Notes under the pieces: generated by a model
What the model was told of the DNA's origin: nothing
What the model saw: the letters and a program-made list of their open reading frames with translations, nothing else
Database searches by the model: none
Program-made: the position numbers and the translations under genes
NCBI RefSeq assembly: GCF_024793945.1
Contig: NZ_JANUSD010000003.1
Coordinates: 62,001 to 126,000, forward strand
Direction: 5' to 3'
DNA length: 64,000 nucleotides
Source of the DNA: Emticicia fluvialis
GTDB lineage: Bacteria > Bacteroidota > Bacteroidia > Cytophagales > Spirosomataceae
Part shown: in pieces, positions 8,185 to 16,698 of the stretch
How the letters are laid out: every line of letters begins with the position of its first letter
Position numbering within the stretch: the stretch's first letter is position 1

Positions 8185-9567
8185 CTACCCAACTTTCCCT
8201 ACCCCTTCCTCACTCTTAATCCGCTCCCACTCCAACCCGGCGTCCGCCACAAGGCCCGATTTCTCAATAGCCGTTTTCTGAGAAAGAATAGCTTTGCCAC
8301 CCACTGCGCTTTTCATGTTCCGCACCAGGCTGTCGAGGTCGTTAATCAGATACGGTGTAATTTCCTGGCGGATATCCATTGCCCCCAGCGTAGTTTTCAG
8401 TTCAGGTTTCAGCCAGGCAATATGTGCTTTTACCAGGCTCAGGCGGCGTTGCAGGTATTCATCAAAAATCTCCCGTTTCTCCTGCACTTTCAGGTGGGCA
8501 TCCATAAACAGCATTTCCAAGGCCACGCCCGATATCCCCTGCTTTAAATCCTTCAAAGTATCAAACGAAATATCCGGCGTTTGGGTGAAAGAATAAATCA
8601 CCTTAAAGAGCGTTTCAATTTCCAGTCTGATAGACTCCGGCGCGTGGTCCCAGCTCAGGTATGAGGCCTTCGAGCCCTTCTCGCCCTGTATAATCGCCCC
8701 TGACTCTCCTTTTTTTACAAAGCCCTCAATTTCGCCTTCAATAAAAATCTTGGGGTTGCCGTGGTAGTCGTTGGTATCGGCAAAATTGCTGAGCAAATGC
8801 TCCAGCCGCTCAATAGCCGTTTGCACATCTGCCCAGTCGGCCTGCTCTTCCTGTGCAAAAATAACCGGAACCTTCCCGATGCTATTCACCGCCGACTCCC
8901 TTTCCAGCCAGCCGTCGCCGGTTTTCTCAAATAGCTTATATTCTTCGTCGGTAAACACCTCAAAAAACGCAACTTCCCTGTTATCACGGTAAAGGCTATA
9001 CGCACGCGAAAACGCCACCAGATCGCCATAGCTATTAAAGCAAGGATACAGCCCGTCGCCGTCCCAGGGGCTTAGTTTCAGCACCTTTATCCGGTAAGGC
9101 GTTTCAAAGCCGTAGTCATTATGCTTGCGGTCGGTACTTTCGCCGCTTACAAACCAAACCTCGGCCACGGCAGTAGCTCTCAACAAATCGCGGGCAATTT
9201 TGCGGTTAAAACTATCCATCTTATTGGCCTGCAGTACTTTTTTTACCAGACCAAGCGCCTGTGCCTCAGCCTCATTTTTAGTCTGACAAACCAGTTTTAC
9301 CGGATTCCCGAACAGAAATGCCACCGATGCCCCCACAATTTTTTTCTGGATAGGCAGCCCGAGGCGATTCACAGAATCCCAGCGGTCAAAGCTGCCGTCT
9401 TCTTTCAGCACCTTGCGGTCGGGGCGTTTGTGCAAATCAAATACCGGGTGTTCAGCCACCTGATACTGCGCTTTCAGTTTCTCAATATCGGGTTGGCTCA
9501 CAGCGCCTTTCAAGAACTTCACCAACGCCTCAATGTCGTCAGTCTCAGCAATTTCAAATACTTTCAT
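8185..9567 (-). CDS. Phage portal protein, SPP1 gp6-like
   Basis: The 460-residue protein has the arrangement of the SPP1 gp6-type portal family: an early GLPIQKKIVGASVAFLFGNPV segment (about 68-90), a central wing domain (NPKIFIEGEIEGFVKKG), and a C-terminal helical part with GISGVALEMLFMDAHLKVQEK. Portals form the dodecameric ring through which DNA is packaged and to which terminase docks. No capsid, protease or tail gene lies on either side, so this belongs to a remnant or reduced packaging module with the terminase genes at 11323-13339. The cupin/AraC pair, on the opposite strand, separates it from them. Its promoter is a twin of that of the small terminase. Confidence 0.87.
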   Translation of the reverse strand: MKVFEIAETDDIEALVKFLKGAVSQPDIEKLKAQYQVAEHPVFDLHKRPDRKVLKEDGSFDRWDSVNRLGLPIQKKIVGASVAFLFGNPVKLVCQTKNEAEAQALGLVKKVLQANKMDSFNRKIARDLLRATAVAEVWFVSGESTDRKHNDYGFETPYRIKVLKLSPWDGDGLYPCFNSYGDLVAFSRAYSLYRDNREVAFFEVFTDEEYKLFEKTGDGWLERESAVNSIGKVPVIFAQEEQADWADVQTAIERLEHLLSNFADTNDYHGNPKIFIEGEIEGFVKKGESGAIIQGEKGSKASYLSWDHAPESIRLEIETLFKVIYSFTQTPDISFDTLKDLKQGISGVALEMLFMDAHLKVQEKREIFDEYLQRRLSLVKAHIAWLKPELKTTLGAMDIRQEITPYLINDLDSLVRNMKSAVGGKAILSQKTAIEKSGLVADAGLEWERIKSEEGVGKVG

Positions 9568-9585
9568 TTAGTTGTGTTTTTTTAG

Positions 9586-9618
9586 TAAATATACCATTTT
9601 GTGCTTATATTATAAGCA
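9586..9618 (-). promoter_or_regulatory. Portal gene promoter with palindromic operator
   Basis: On the minus strand a 17-nt palindrome (9602-9618, centred on TTATATTATAA) is followed after 8 nt by TATATTTA (9586-9593), a near match to the Bacteroidota -7 element TAnnTTTG. The ATG follows 18 nt later. The same arrangement with the same 8-nt spacing precedes the small terminase gene at 13357-13390. The palindrome covers the expected -33 region, so a binding protein would be expected to control the promoter. Confidence 0.7.
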
Positions 9619-9648
9619 TATTTATTAGAATAAAATTGTGAGACAGGA

Positions 9649-9733
9649 TAGCCACAAGGTACGCTAAGGATACACCATGTTTCACGATTTAAAATTGTGA
9701 TACCTAGTGTCATTTGTGTTCATAGTGGCAATA
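9649..9733. repeat. Palindromic GTGGC/GTTTCAC element
   Basis: Two imperfectly complementary arms, GCCACAAGG...CATGTTTCAC (9649-9691) and ATTGTGATACC...CATAGTGGC (9697-9733), can fold into a long hairpin. The same family appears at 16545-16631 with the arms in the opposite order and as single arms at 4651-4687 and 5386-5420. Confidence 0.7.
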
Positions 9734-9840
9734 TTTCAAATCTTTCATCAGGCTATGCTTAAATGTCCATTTCTTACCACTAACCAATCGTTTCAACCAA
9801 CCATCTTTGCTGGCATATTGAACCTAAAACAGCATCTGAT

Positions 9841-10383
9841 ATGCAACGCAGAAAATTCATTCAGGCCTCTCTGGCATCTATGCCCATCATGGTTGCCCCT
9901 TACACCGGCAAAGCCCGCGCTGCCAAAAGTTTTACAGTGCCGGCCGGTAAAGACCGCTTCAACCAGCCCACGCCATTTAAAGGTGTAAACCCCAACGATG
10001 TTAAAATATCTGCCAAAGACACCGACGGCGAGCTTTCGGTATTTGAATACACAGGCTACCAGAAAACCGGGCCATCGCTGCATGTACATCTGTATCAGGA
10101 TGAAACCTTCTATGTGATAGAGGGTGAATACCTCTTCCAGGTGGGCGACGAACGCTCAACCCTGAAAGCGGGTGACACCATTTTTTTGCCCCGAAATATA
10201 CCTCACACCTGGCTGCAACTGACCGACAAAGGCAAAATGATTTACTTCCTGAACCCTGCCGGTAAACTGGAAGAGTTTTTTAAAAAAGTATCTGCCGCCC
10301 AGGGGCCACCCACCCGCGAGGCCATAGACAAATTGCACCACGAACACGGCATGAAAGTACTGGGCCCGCCCATTTCTTTATAA
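9841..10383 (+). CDS. Secreted cupin-domain protein
   Basis: The 180-residue protein starts with MQRRKFIQAS, a short Tat-like signal, and has a single cupin barrel (about 70-150). Motif 1 is seen as GPSLHVHLYQDETFYVIEGE and motif 2 as GDTIFLPRNIPHTW, which give the usual metal ligands His, His, Glu and His. The enzymatic role, if any, cannot be told. It is followed 40 bp later by an AraC regulator in the same direction, a common pairing. Both genes lie between the portal and large-terminase genes but on the other strand, so they are either cargo or a later insertion. Confidence 0.87.
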   Translation: MQRRKFIQASLASMPIMVAPYTGKARAAKSFTVPAGKDRFNQPTPFKGVNPNDVKISAKDTDGELSVFEYTGYQKTGPSLHVHLYQDETFYVIEGEYLFQVGDERSTLKAGDTIFLPRNIPHTWLQLTDKGKMIYFLNPAGKLEEFFKKVSAAQGPPTREAIDKLHHEHGMKVLGPPISL

Positions 10384-10391
10384 AAAATGCT

Positions 10392-10399
10392 TATCTTTG
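10392..10399 (+). promoter_or_regulatory. TAnnTTTG -7 element of the AraC gene
   Basis: TATCTTTG fits the Bacteroidota -7 consensus exactly and lies 24 nt upstream of the ATG at 10424. The regulator can thus be expressed apart from the cupin gene. Confidence 0.5.
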
Positions 10400-10423
10400 T
10401 TAACATACCCATGTTTGCAAGCC

Positions 10424-11248
10424 ATGCCATTTTTTTATGACATACCGCCGGGGTTTGCGCTGAGGCAGCACGTAAGGGTGTATCGGTTTCTGAATTTTTC
10501 ATTTACCGATACGGCTCCGGTAAAGGCTTACCCTCCGCGCCCCGAAATAACACTGGCGTTTTATCCGCGAGACCCCGAGCAGGTAAGCTATGCCAACGGT
10601 AAACCATTAAGATCGGTAAAATCGGCGATTATAGGTCAGCAAAGCGTCGTGAACCAAAGGCAGGTCGGACAAGAATTTCTGCTGATACAGGTGGTTTTTC
10701 AACCGGGTGGGTTTTACCGCCTCACGGGTATTCCAAGTTTCCATCTTACCAATCAATACCTGGACGCTGAAGCCGTTCTGGGCGCCGAATTGGGCAGACT
10801 GAACGAACAACTGGCCAATATCAGCCATTATCCTGCCATGATTCCGGCTGTTGAAAATTACCTCATGTCTTTGCTTATCAAATCCACCTACCAGCTGCGC
10901 CCTATCGATAAGCTGGGTTTGGTGATGCTTGAAAACCCGAGCGGCTACACATTAGACCAACTGGCCAAAGAAGCCTGCCTCAGCGCCAAACAACTGGAAC
11001 GCAACTTCAACGAACGGATGGGCATTAACCCCAAATACTTTGCCCGCATCATCCGGTTCGACAAAGCCTTCCGGATGAAAAACGCCTACCCCCATAAAGA
11101 CTGGCTGAGTATTGCGCTCGACTGCGGTTATTACGACTACCAGCATCTGGTGCGCGACTACAAAGAATTTACAGGCGCAACTCCAACAGCCTTTTATCTG
11201 CAAGACACCCAATCGCCTGAACGTAAATTTGGCATTGTGGAAGTGTGA
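10424..11248 (+). CDS. AraC-family transcriptional regulator
   Basis: The start is set at the ATG at 10424 (MPFFYDIPPGF), since the frame further upstream opens only with TTG; this gives 274 residues. The C-terminal half holds the two helix-turn-helix motifs of the AraC/XylS family (LDQLAKEACLSAKQLERNFN, then WLSIALDCGYYDYQHLVRDY and the closing FTGATPTAF). The N-terminal half has no clear cupin motif. It likely controls the adjacent cupin gene; this is inferred from position. Confidence 0.88.
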   Translation: MPFFYDIPPGFALRQHVRVYRFLNFSFTDTAPVKAYPPRPEITLAFYPRDPEQVSYANGKPLRSVKSAIIGQQSVVNQRQVGQEFLLIQVVFQPGGFYRLTGIPSFHLTNQYLDAEAVLGAELGRLNEQLANISHYPAMIPAVENYLMSLLIKSTYQLRPIDKLGLVMLENPSGYTLDQLAKEACLSAKQLERNFNERMGINPKYFARIIRFDKAFRMKNAYPHKDWLSIALDCGYYDYQHLVRDYKEFTGATPTAFYLQDTQSPERKFGIVEV

Positions 11249-11322
11249 TGGTCATTCTGGGTGCCGATACTCTGTTTTTCATTCCCCTTTAGGGCGGTCC
11301 GACGTTTCGGCTAGGGGCTGCA

Positions 11323-12885
11323 TTAAAATAAATTCGCCAGATTCTTCACCCGCCTGCTCACCCTAACCGGATAAAACGTATTGGCCAGGGCATCAAAAGC
11401 ATCGGTACTTCTGCCGAGGCGTTTTCTGATTTCTTCTTTCGGCTCTATGATAATCGCCCCATTGCTCTGAAACCTCCATCGTATCTCTGTTGCCTCCTCT
11501 GTCAGCGCGAAGCCCGGTGGCAACATCGCGTGTTGGTTATTCTTAGGGTTCAGCCAATCCCTCACCGCCCAGAACAAATACGCCCGCATGTTGGCAAAAG
11601 TGTACTGGCCAGTCAGGTCTGTCAGCTTTTCTCCTCTGGTATCACTGGCGGCCTCGCTATACTTGCAAGACAAAGCTCTGGCTTTAAAACCCAGCTCTGC
11701 TATACGTGCATACACCCCTGCCCCCTCGCCAATGGTATCTATCAGGCTCATGGCGTGGGCATCATGCTGCAATACCGACACAATTTTTCCGGCCACCTCC
11801 ATGTGGTCGGCGGTGCCGCCGCTGTTGGCCATGGTAAATTGCTTTACAATGTTGCCATATCGGTAACAAAATACGGTGCTGTCGCGCCCCATTCCGGCTA
11901 CATCAACGCCCAGTCGTAATTGCTCCGGGTAATTGCTCTCCAACCCATGCGACTGATGATACTCCGCCCATCGTTTCTGTGCCAGCTCAATCCATATTTC
12001 CGGAATCAGGCTGTCTTCCGCTACTTTCGGAAACCGCCCCAGTACTTTCTTGCGGAAATTATCTTCCGGCCTGTACCATACCCCCTCAAACTGAAAATCA
12101 TCAAGCGTTTCGTTAAAATCACTGGCCTGTATAATGCTGCACCAGTTTTCAATCTTGTCTTTTACCCAGCGATAATCTACCTGCCCGGGTATAATCACCT
12201 GCTTTTGCACCACATTGGGGGCAGTTAAAGAATTAAGCCTGAACTTCGCCCAACGTTCGCCTTTCTGGCTGCGGGCAGCGTAACCGATAGTGGTATTAGG
12301 ATTAAACACAATCAGCATCCGTGAGTTTCCCTGCAAATTGCCCTCAATAGCCGCAAAGGTATCATCCAGAATCCCCGATGCCTCCGTAACCACAAACATG
12401 GTATTAACTGCATGAAAACCCGACCACGACTCGTGCCGGTGCGGGTCAGCCCTGAAAGCCGTCAGAAACCACTCTTCGTGGTCTGTGCGTATATCAAAGG
12501 CCGTCAACTTGCCGGGCAACTCAATGCCCCGGCTGCGCGCGCGGTTAAACAAGCGGGCAACCTCCGGCACACAGATGTTCTTCACCTGTCGTTCGGTGGG
12601 GGCTGTCATAGCCACCTTTGTGTTGGCAATCAGCTCACCTTTTTCGTTCCATTTGGGGGTCAGGTACATAAAGCAGATAGCAGCCACAGCCGCCACAAAG
12701 TCTTTGCCACGGGCTGTACCCGAAGCCACACTGGTGCGCGGATACACCTGCACCGACCGCAGAATGGCCTCCTGCTCAGCATCCAGATGCACACCCAGCG
12801 CTTCACGCGCAAACAAACACCAATCCTGTCGCCACTCTATGATTTTGGCCTTAGCGGCCAGTTCATAGTTTTCATTCATCTTCAT
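11323..12885 (-). CDS. Phage terminase large subunit
   Basis: The 520-residue protein is a packaging motor subunit. The N-terminal ATPase has a deviant Walker A (ASGTARGKDF, residues 54-63) and a Walker-B-like FVVTEASG (164-171), where Thr stands in place of the usual Asp. The C-terminal RNase-H-like nuclease has GVDVAGMGRDSTVF (326-339, D328), D383 in SLIDTIGEG, and D495/D498 in STDAFDAL, so all acidic nuclease positions appear present. It overlaps the small subunit gene by 14 nt. Length is normal for the family. The Asp-to-Thr change in Walker B is unusual and may affect ATP hydrolysis or may reflect a subfamily. Confidence 0.92.
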   Translation of the reverse strand: MKMNENYELAAKAKIIEWRQDWCLFAREALGVHLDAEQEAILRSVQVYPRTSVASGTARGKDFVAAVAAICFMYLTPKWNEKGELIANTKVAMTAPTERQVKNICVPEVARLFNRARSRGIELPGKLTAFDIRTDHEEWFLTAFRADPHRHESWSGFHAVNTMFVVTEASGILDDTFAAIEGNLQGNSRMLIVFNPNTTIGYAARSQKGERWAKFRLNSLTAPNVVQKQVIIPGQVDYRWVKDKIENWCSIIQASDFNETLDDFQFEGVWYRPEDNFRKKVLGRFPKVAEDSLIPEIWIELAQKRWAEYHQSHGLESNYPEQLRLGVDVAGMGRDSTVFCYRYGNIVKQFTMANSGGTADHMEVAGKIVSVLQHDAHAMSLIDTIGEGAGVYARIAELGFKARALSCKYSEAASDTRGEKLTDLTGQYTFANMRAYLFWAVRDWLNPKNNQHAMLPPGFALTEEATEIRWRFQSNGAIIIEPKEEIRKRLGRSTDAFDALANTFYPVRVSRRVKNLANLF

Positions 12886-13339
12886 CCCTCGCTGATGTTT
12901 CCTTCAGAAAATCAAAAAAACCTCTGTTTATACTTTCTCCGCCCGACGTATGGTCTTTTTTATCAACCAAGCCCAGTTTGCGGGCTATTATATTGGCATT
13001 GAGCAGCCCCGAAGCCACCCCCTCAAACTGCTGATTATCAATTATCTGCCGTATACGGGCAGTGGTAGAGGCAAATTCCTGGCGTGCTTCATAAGTTTTA
13101 AAAGTACCCAGGCTGATGTCGATAAAATTGCAGAGCCCCTCCAGCGTAAACGGGCGCATACGCCTGATATCAGCAGAAACAGGCCGCCCCTGATGCTGAA
13201 AAACCTTCTCTTCCAGCAGCGGATTATCTGAGCACCATCTGAAATATTCATTGCAGGCTTCAATCAGGGCTTTCGGGGTTCTGAATACCCTGTCACGCCC
13301 GGTTGTCGACCGTAGTTGGTAGTATTCTTTCTCAGTCAT
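12872..13339 (-). CDS. Phage terminase small subunit
   Basis: The 155-residue protein opens MTEKEYYQLRSTTGRDRVF and continues with helical DNA-binding segments (LIEACNEYFRWCSDN; FTLEGLCNFIDISLGTFKTYE, a helix-turn-helix). It has the position and size expected of a DNA-packaging small subunit, which recognises phage DNA and loads the large subunit. It overlaps the large subunit start by 14 nt. The promoter 17-50 nt upstream is nearly the same as that of the portal gene. Confidence 0.85.
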   Translation of the reverse strand: MTEKEYYQLRSTTGRDRVFRTPKALIEACNEYFRWCSDNPLLEEKVFQHQGRPVSADIRRMRPFTLEGLCNFIDISLGTFKTYEARQEFASTTARIRQIIDNQQFEGVASGLLNANIIARKLGLVDKKDHTSGGESINRGFFDFLKETSARDEDE

Positions 13340-13356
13340 GCAGATTTAATTTACAC

Positions 13357-13390
13357 CAAATATAAACATTTATGCTTATATTATAAGCAT
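13357..13390 (-). promoter_or_regulatory. Small-terminase promoter with palindromic operator
   Basis: The 19-nt palindrome ATGCTTATATTATAAGCAT (13372-13390) is followed on the minus strand, 8 nt past its 17-nt core, by TATATTTG (13357-13364), a perfect TAnnTTTG -7 element. The ATG is 17 nt further on. Spacing and palindrome match the portal promoter at 9586-9618. Confidence 0.75.
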
Positions 13391-13726
13391 GGTTTTGAAA
13401 AAATATTCGGGCTTGAAAACATAAAGATATATACCGGTACAGCCGCACTGCGTGCGTCTTCAGAGGGCTGTCTAATAAATAAAAATGTTTTCAGGTGCAG
13501 AACATACAAGCAACGATTCAGGCATAAACAAATTCGTCGATGAGCCGCATTGCAATTCGGCTCTACCAAATTCAATAAACGCTACACCGCCACCACCAAA
13601 CCCCCTTCTTTCCCATCCAACTGCGGCAAACAATTCACCATCAACAAAGGCATACGGTAAAGTTTAACAATTGTGGAGTTTTGTCAATGCCCTTCTGACA
13701 TTTAACAACACTCGCCAGAAAACGAC

Positions 13727-13822
13727 ACAAAGACAAACCAAATAAAGTCCCGTCAGGGACGGTATATCAGTAGAAAACAATACAAAGACAAACCAAATAA
13801 AGTCCCGTCAGGGACGGTATAT
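13727..13822. repeat. Tandem 41-bp repeat with GTCCCG hairpins
   Basis: Copies at 13727-13767 and 13782-13822 are identical over 41 bp and lie 55 bp apart. Each holds the hairpin GTCCCGTCAGGGAC. Related stems in which both sides have changed together (TATCCC with GGGATA) are at 13845-13859, 13896-13909 and 57485-57594. Confidence 0.9.
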
Positions 13823-14086
13823 TAATTCTCCGTTACTAATATACTATCCCGAAGGGATACAAAAACATTATTCAAAGCTTTACTACAGATATATCATCCC
13901 TAACGGGATATAGTTAATCACAAATTTTTTAACAATTCTTCAAATGGGTAATGCACCATAGCTTTATCGCCCCCCTTCACGGCGCGTGTTTGTGCTAATG
14001 CTATTTTCATGATATCACCCCCTAGCCCCTAAAGGGGAACCTTTTTAACTAAATCTAAATGATGTGTTTGATACGTTCTAGCAATT

Positions 14087-14160
14087 TCCCCTCCTTTTTT
14101 CAAGGAGGGGTGGCATTTTTCAACACAGGGTCTTGAAAAATGCCGGGGTGGTTGAAGGTC
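14087..14160. repeat. Dispersed GGAGGGGTGGC hairpin element, copy 2
   Basis: This has the same framework as the copy at 8048-8155: CCCCTCC...GGAGGGGTGGC, then a stem (GGCATTTTTCAA at 14112-14123 with TTGAAAAATGCC at 14133-14144), then GGGGTGGTTGAAGG. The stem sequence differs from copy 1 but still pairs perfectly. Confidence 0.7.
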
Positions 14161-14291
14161 TTGTAAGCCCCTTAACCCTATATCAACCACAATTCTTCCT
14201 ACACTTCTGCCAATAGCCTATCATCTTTCAAATTAAGTATTTATTTTTGTAACCCATAGGCACAACCCGCATTTCATCACGCAAACAACTT

Positions 14292-16538
14292 ATGAAGTTT
14301 TTCAAACCTCTACTATTCTTACAACTATTAACGGCCACAACCGCCTTTGCCCATTTGGGTACTATTGTGGGCAAGGTAACAGACGCCCGCACCAGACAAC
14401 CCGTTCGCGGAGCCAACATTGTTTTAACCGGCCTTAGTCGCGGAGCCATTACCGACGAAGCAGGGTATTTCCAGATTAACAATCTGTCACCGGCCACTTA
14501 TACCGTCGAGGTGTCATTCATTGGCTACACCGCCCAGACCCACACCGCCGAAGTAAAAGCCGACGAAGCCACGGTAGTAAACTTTATACTAACCGATACC
14601 GAGGTATCGCTGGAAGAAGTGCAGGTGTCAGCCACCAACCCACAGCATCAACAGGTTATTTCGGGGCTGGATATCCGGCTGCGTAACATCAATAATTCGC
14701 AGGAAGTGCTGCGCATTATTCCGGGCGTGGTTATCGGGCAGCATGCCGGAGGCGGCAAAGCCGAACAGATTTTCCTGCGGGGTTTTGACCTCGACCACGG
14801 TACCGACATCCGCCTCACTGTCGACGGCATGCCTATCAATATGGTTTCTCATGCCCACGGACAAGGCTATGCCGATGCGCATTTCATCATCCCCGAACTC
14901 ATTGAGGGGGTTGATTTCAAAAAAGGTTTATATGATGCCGACAAAGGCAATTTCAGCACGGCTGGCTGGGCTAATTTCCGTACCAGGTCGGTTCTGGAAC
15001 AGAACTTCGTGAAGGCCGAAGCCGGACAGTTCAATACTTACCGACTCGTAGGCGGTGCCAATGTGCTGAAAAAGAACGACCAGAACGCCTACCTGGCCGG
15101 AGAATACAATTATTCTGATGCCTATTTTGATGCGCCACAGCATTTCAAACGGCTTAACCTGCTGGGCAAATACCATGGGCATTTAAGCCCCAATACCAAC
15201 CTCAGCTTGACGGCTTCTACTTTCTGGAGCAAATGGCTGGCATCAGGCCAGATACCCGACAGGGCAGTTGAAAGCGGACAAATCGGATTTTTCGGAGCCA
15301 TTGACCCCAACGAGGGCGGCCAGACCAGCCGTACCAATCTGAATGCCGAACTGGTTACACTCACCAGGCATAATCATGTCTGGAAAAACCAGTTCTTCTA
15401 CTCAAACTATAATTTCGAGCTCTATTCAAACTTTACTTTTTTTTTGGAAGACCCCATCAACGGCGACCAGATTAAGCAAAAAGAAGCCCGCAACCTATGG
15501 GGATACAACAGCCATTACTCTATTGCGCATGGCATTGGCCAGAAACAAGCTACGTTTAACGTCGGCCTTAATTACCGCCACGATATAACCAACGATTCTG
15601 AGCTGTCGCATACCTTAAACCGTACCCGGCTGCTGAAAGCCATCAAACTGGGCGATGTAAACGAAGCCAATTTGGGCATTTATGCCGACGAGAGCATTCA
15701 GCTGAGCAACCGCCTGTCGGCAACTGTCGGTATCCGCTTTGATTATTTCCATAATCAGTACCTCGACCACCTGCAAAACAACAACACCACCAAAGCCAGT
15801 GCCTCTATTGTATCGCCCAAACTGAATCTGTATTATACCCAGAATAAAAGCCTGCAGTTTTATCTGAACATGGGCAAGGGTTTCCACTCGAACGACACCC
15901 GTGCCGTAGTAGCGCAAAACGGACTCGAGATTTTACCCCCTGCCTACGGAGCAGACCTCGGCACTACCTGGAAGCCCTTCCCGAAACTGCTCATCAACGC
16001 TGCTTACTGGTATTTGTGGATGCAGCAGGAATTTTTGTACGTAGGCGATGCAGGAGTCGTGGAGCCATCTGGACAGTCAGTCAGAACCGGCTTTGACGTA
16101 TCGGCGCGCTATCAGCTAACCCGCAGTCTATTTGTTGATTTTGACGCCAACTGGGCAAAACCACGTGCAGTGGGCGAAGCCGAAGGACAAAACTACCTGC
16201 CGCTGGCTGTTAAGTTTACCAGCATTGGCGGGCTTACAATCAAAAACAAAAGCGGTTTCAGCGGAAGCCTGCGCTACCGCTATGTGGCCGACCGCCCCGC
16301 CAATGAAGATGGCAGCATAGTAGCCAAAGGCTATTTTGTAACCGATGCCCTGGCCAGCTACACCAAAGGCAAATACACGCTGGGCGTAACGATACAAAAT
16401 CTCTTCAACACCCGTTGGAAAGAAACCCAGTTTGCCACCGAAAGCCGCCTGAAAACCGAAGCCGAACCGGTAGAAGAGATCCACTTCACACCCGGCACAC
16501 CCTTCAATGCAAGAGTGTTTTTGCAGGTGAGTTTCTAA
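14292..16538 (+). CDS. TonB-dependent outer-membrane receptor
   Basis: The 748-residue protein has a signal peptide (to AFAHLG), a carboxypeptidase-regulatory-like domain (about 24-110: IVGKVTDARTRQPVRGANI...GAITDEAGYFQI), and a plug domain (about 125-230) including EQIFLRGFDLDHGTDIRLTV and the histidine-containing VSHAHGQGYADAHF. A 22-strand-type barrel follows and ends in an aromatic residue (ARVFLQVSF), as barrels do. It imports an unknown ligand using TonB energy. No SusD-like or siderophore gene is adjacent. It lies upstream of the beta-lactamase-like gene, with a hairpin element between them, so the two are probably separate units. Confidence 0.93.
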   Translation: MKFFKPLLFLQLLTATTAFAHLGTIVGKVTDARTRQPVRGANIVLTGLSRGAITDEAGYFQINNLSPATYTVEVSFIGYTAQTHTAEVKADEATVVNFILTDTEVSLEEVQVSATNPQHQQVISGLDIRLRNINNSQEVLRIIPGVVIGQHAGGGKAEQIFLRGFDLDHGTDIRLTVDGMPINMVSHAHGQGYADAHFIIPELIEGVDFKKGLYDADKGNFSTAGWANFRTRSVLEQNFVKAEAGQFNTYRLVGGANVLKKNDQNAYLAGEYNYSDAYFDAPQHFKRLNLLGKYHGHLSPNTNLSLTASTFWSKWLASGQIPDRAVESGQIGFFGAIDPNEGGQTSRTNLNAELVTLTRHNHVWKNQFFYSNYNFELYSNFTFFLEDPINGDQIKQKEARNLWGYNSHYSIAHGIGQKQATFNVGLNYRHDITNDSELSHTLNRTRLLKAIKLGDVNEANLGIYADESIQLSNRLSATVGIRFDYFHNQYLDHLQNNNTTKASASIVSPKLNLYYTQNKSLQFYLNMGKGFHSNDTRAVVAQNGLEILPPAYGADLGTTWKPFPKLLINAAYWYLWMQQEFLYVGDAGVVEPSGQSVRTGFDVSARYQLTRSLFVDFDANWAKPRAVGEAEGQNYLPLAVKFTSIGGLTIKNKSGFSGSLRYRYVADRPANEDGSIVAKGYFVTDALASYTKGKYTLGVTIQNLFNTRWKETQFATESRLKTEAEPVEEIHFTPGTPFNARVFLQVSF

Positions 16539-16544
16539 ATAAAA

Positions 16545-16631
16545 ATTGTGAAACATGGTGTTACCTGGTGTACATCGTGGCTATTTTTAATTTGCCACGA
16601 AGTACACAAAGTGCGCACTAAGTTTCACAAT
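16545..16631. repeat. Palindromic GTGAAAC/GTGGC element
   Basis: The left arm ATTGTGAAACATGG...TCGTGGC (16545-16581) and the right arm GCCACGAAG...GTTTCACAAT (16594-16631) are imperfectly complementary over about 37 bp and can form a long hairpin. Related to copies near 4651, 5386 and 9649. It could end transcription of the receptor gene. Confidence 0.8.
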
Positions 16632-16698
16632 CTTTCAAAAAACGCTGTAACCTTTCCCCAAACCCGGAGTTTCCCCATGAAAATCACTTTACATTTTC

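Larger units (their letters stand above)
13391..14291. other. 900-bp gene-free stretch filled with hairpin repeats
   Basis: No convincing gene is present. The stretch contains a GAGCCGCAT/ATTCGGCTC hairpin (13542-13563) and part of another at 13440-13457. Two identical 41-bp direct repeats lie at 13727-13767 and 13782-13822, each with a GTCCCGTCAGGGAC hairpin. It also has TATCCC/GGGATA hairpins at 13845-13859 and 13896-13909, a CCCCTAGCCCCTAAAGGGG motif near 14020-14036, and a copy of the GGAGGGGTGGC element at 14087-14160. Confidence 0.8.

Noticed and set aside
8185..13339. A complete prophage
   Set aside because: Only packaging genes are present; no integrase, capsid, tail or lysis genes and no attachment sites were seen.
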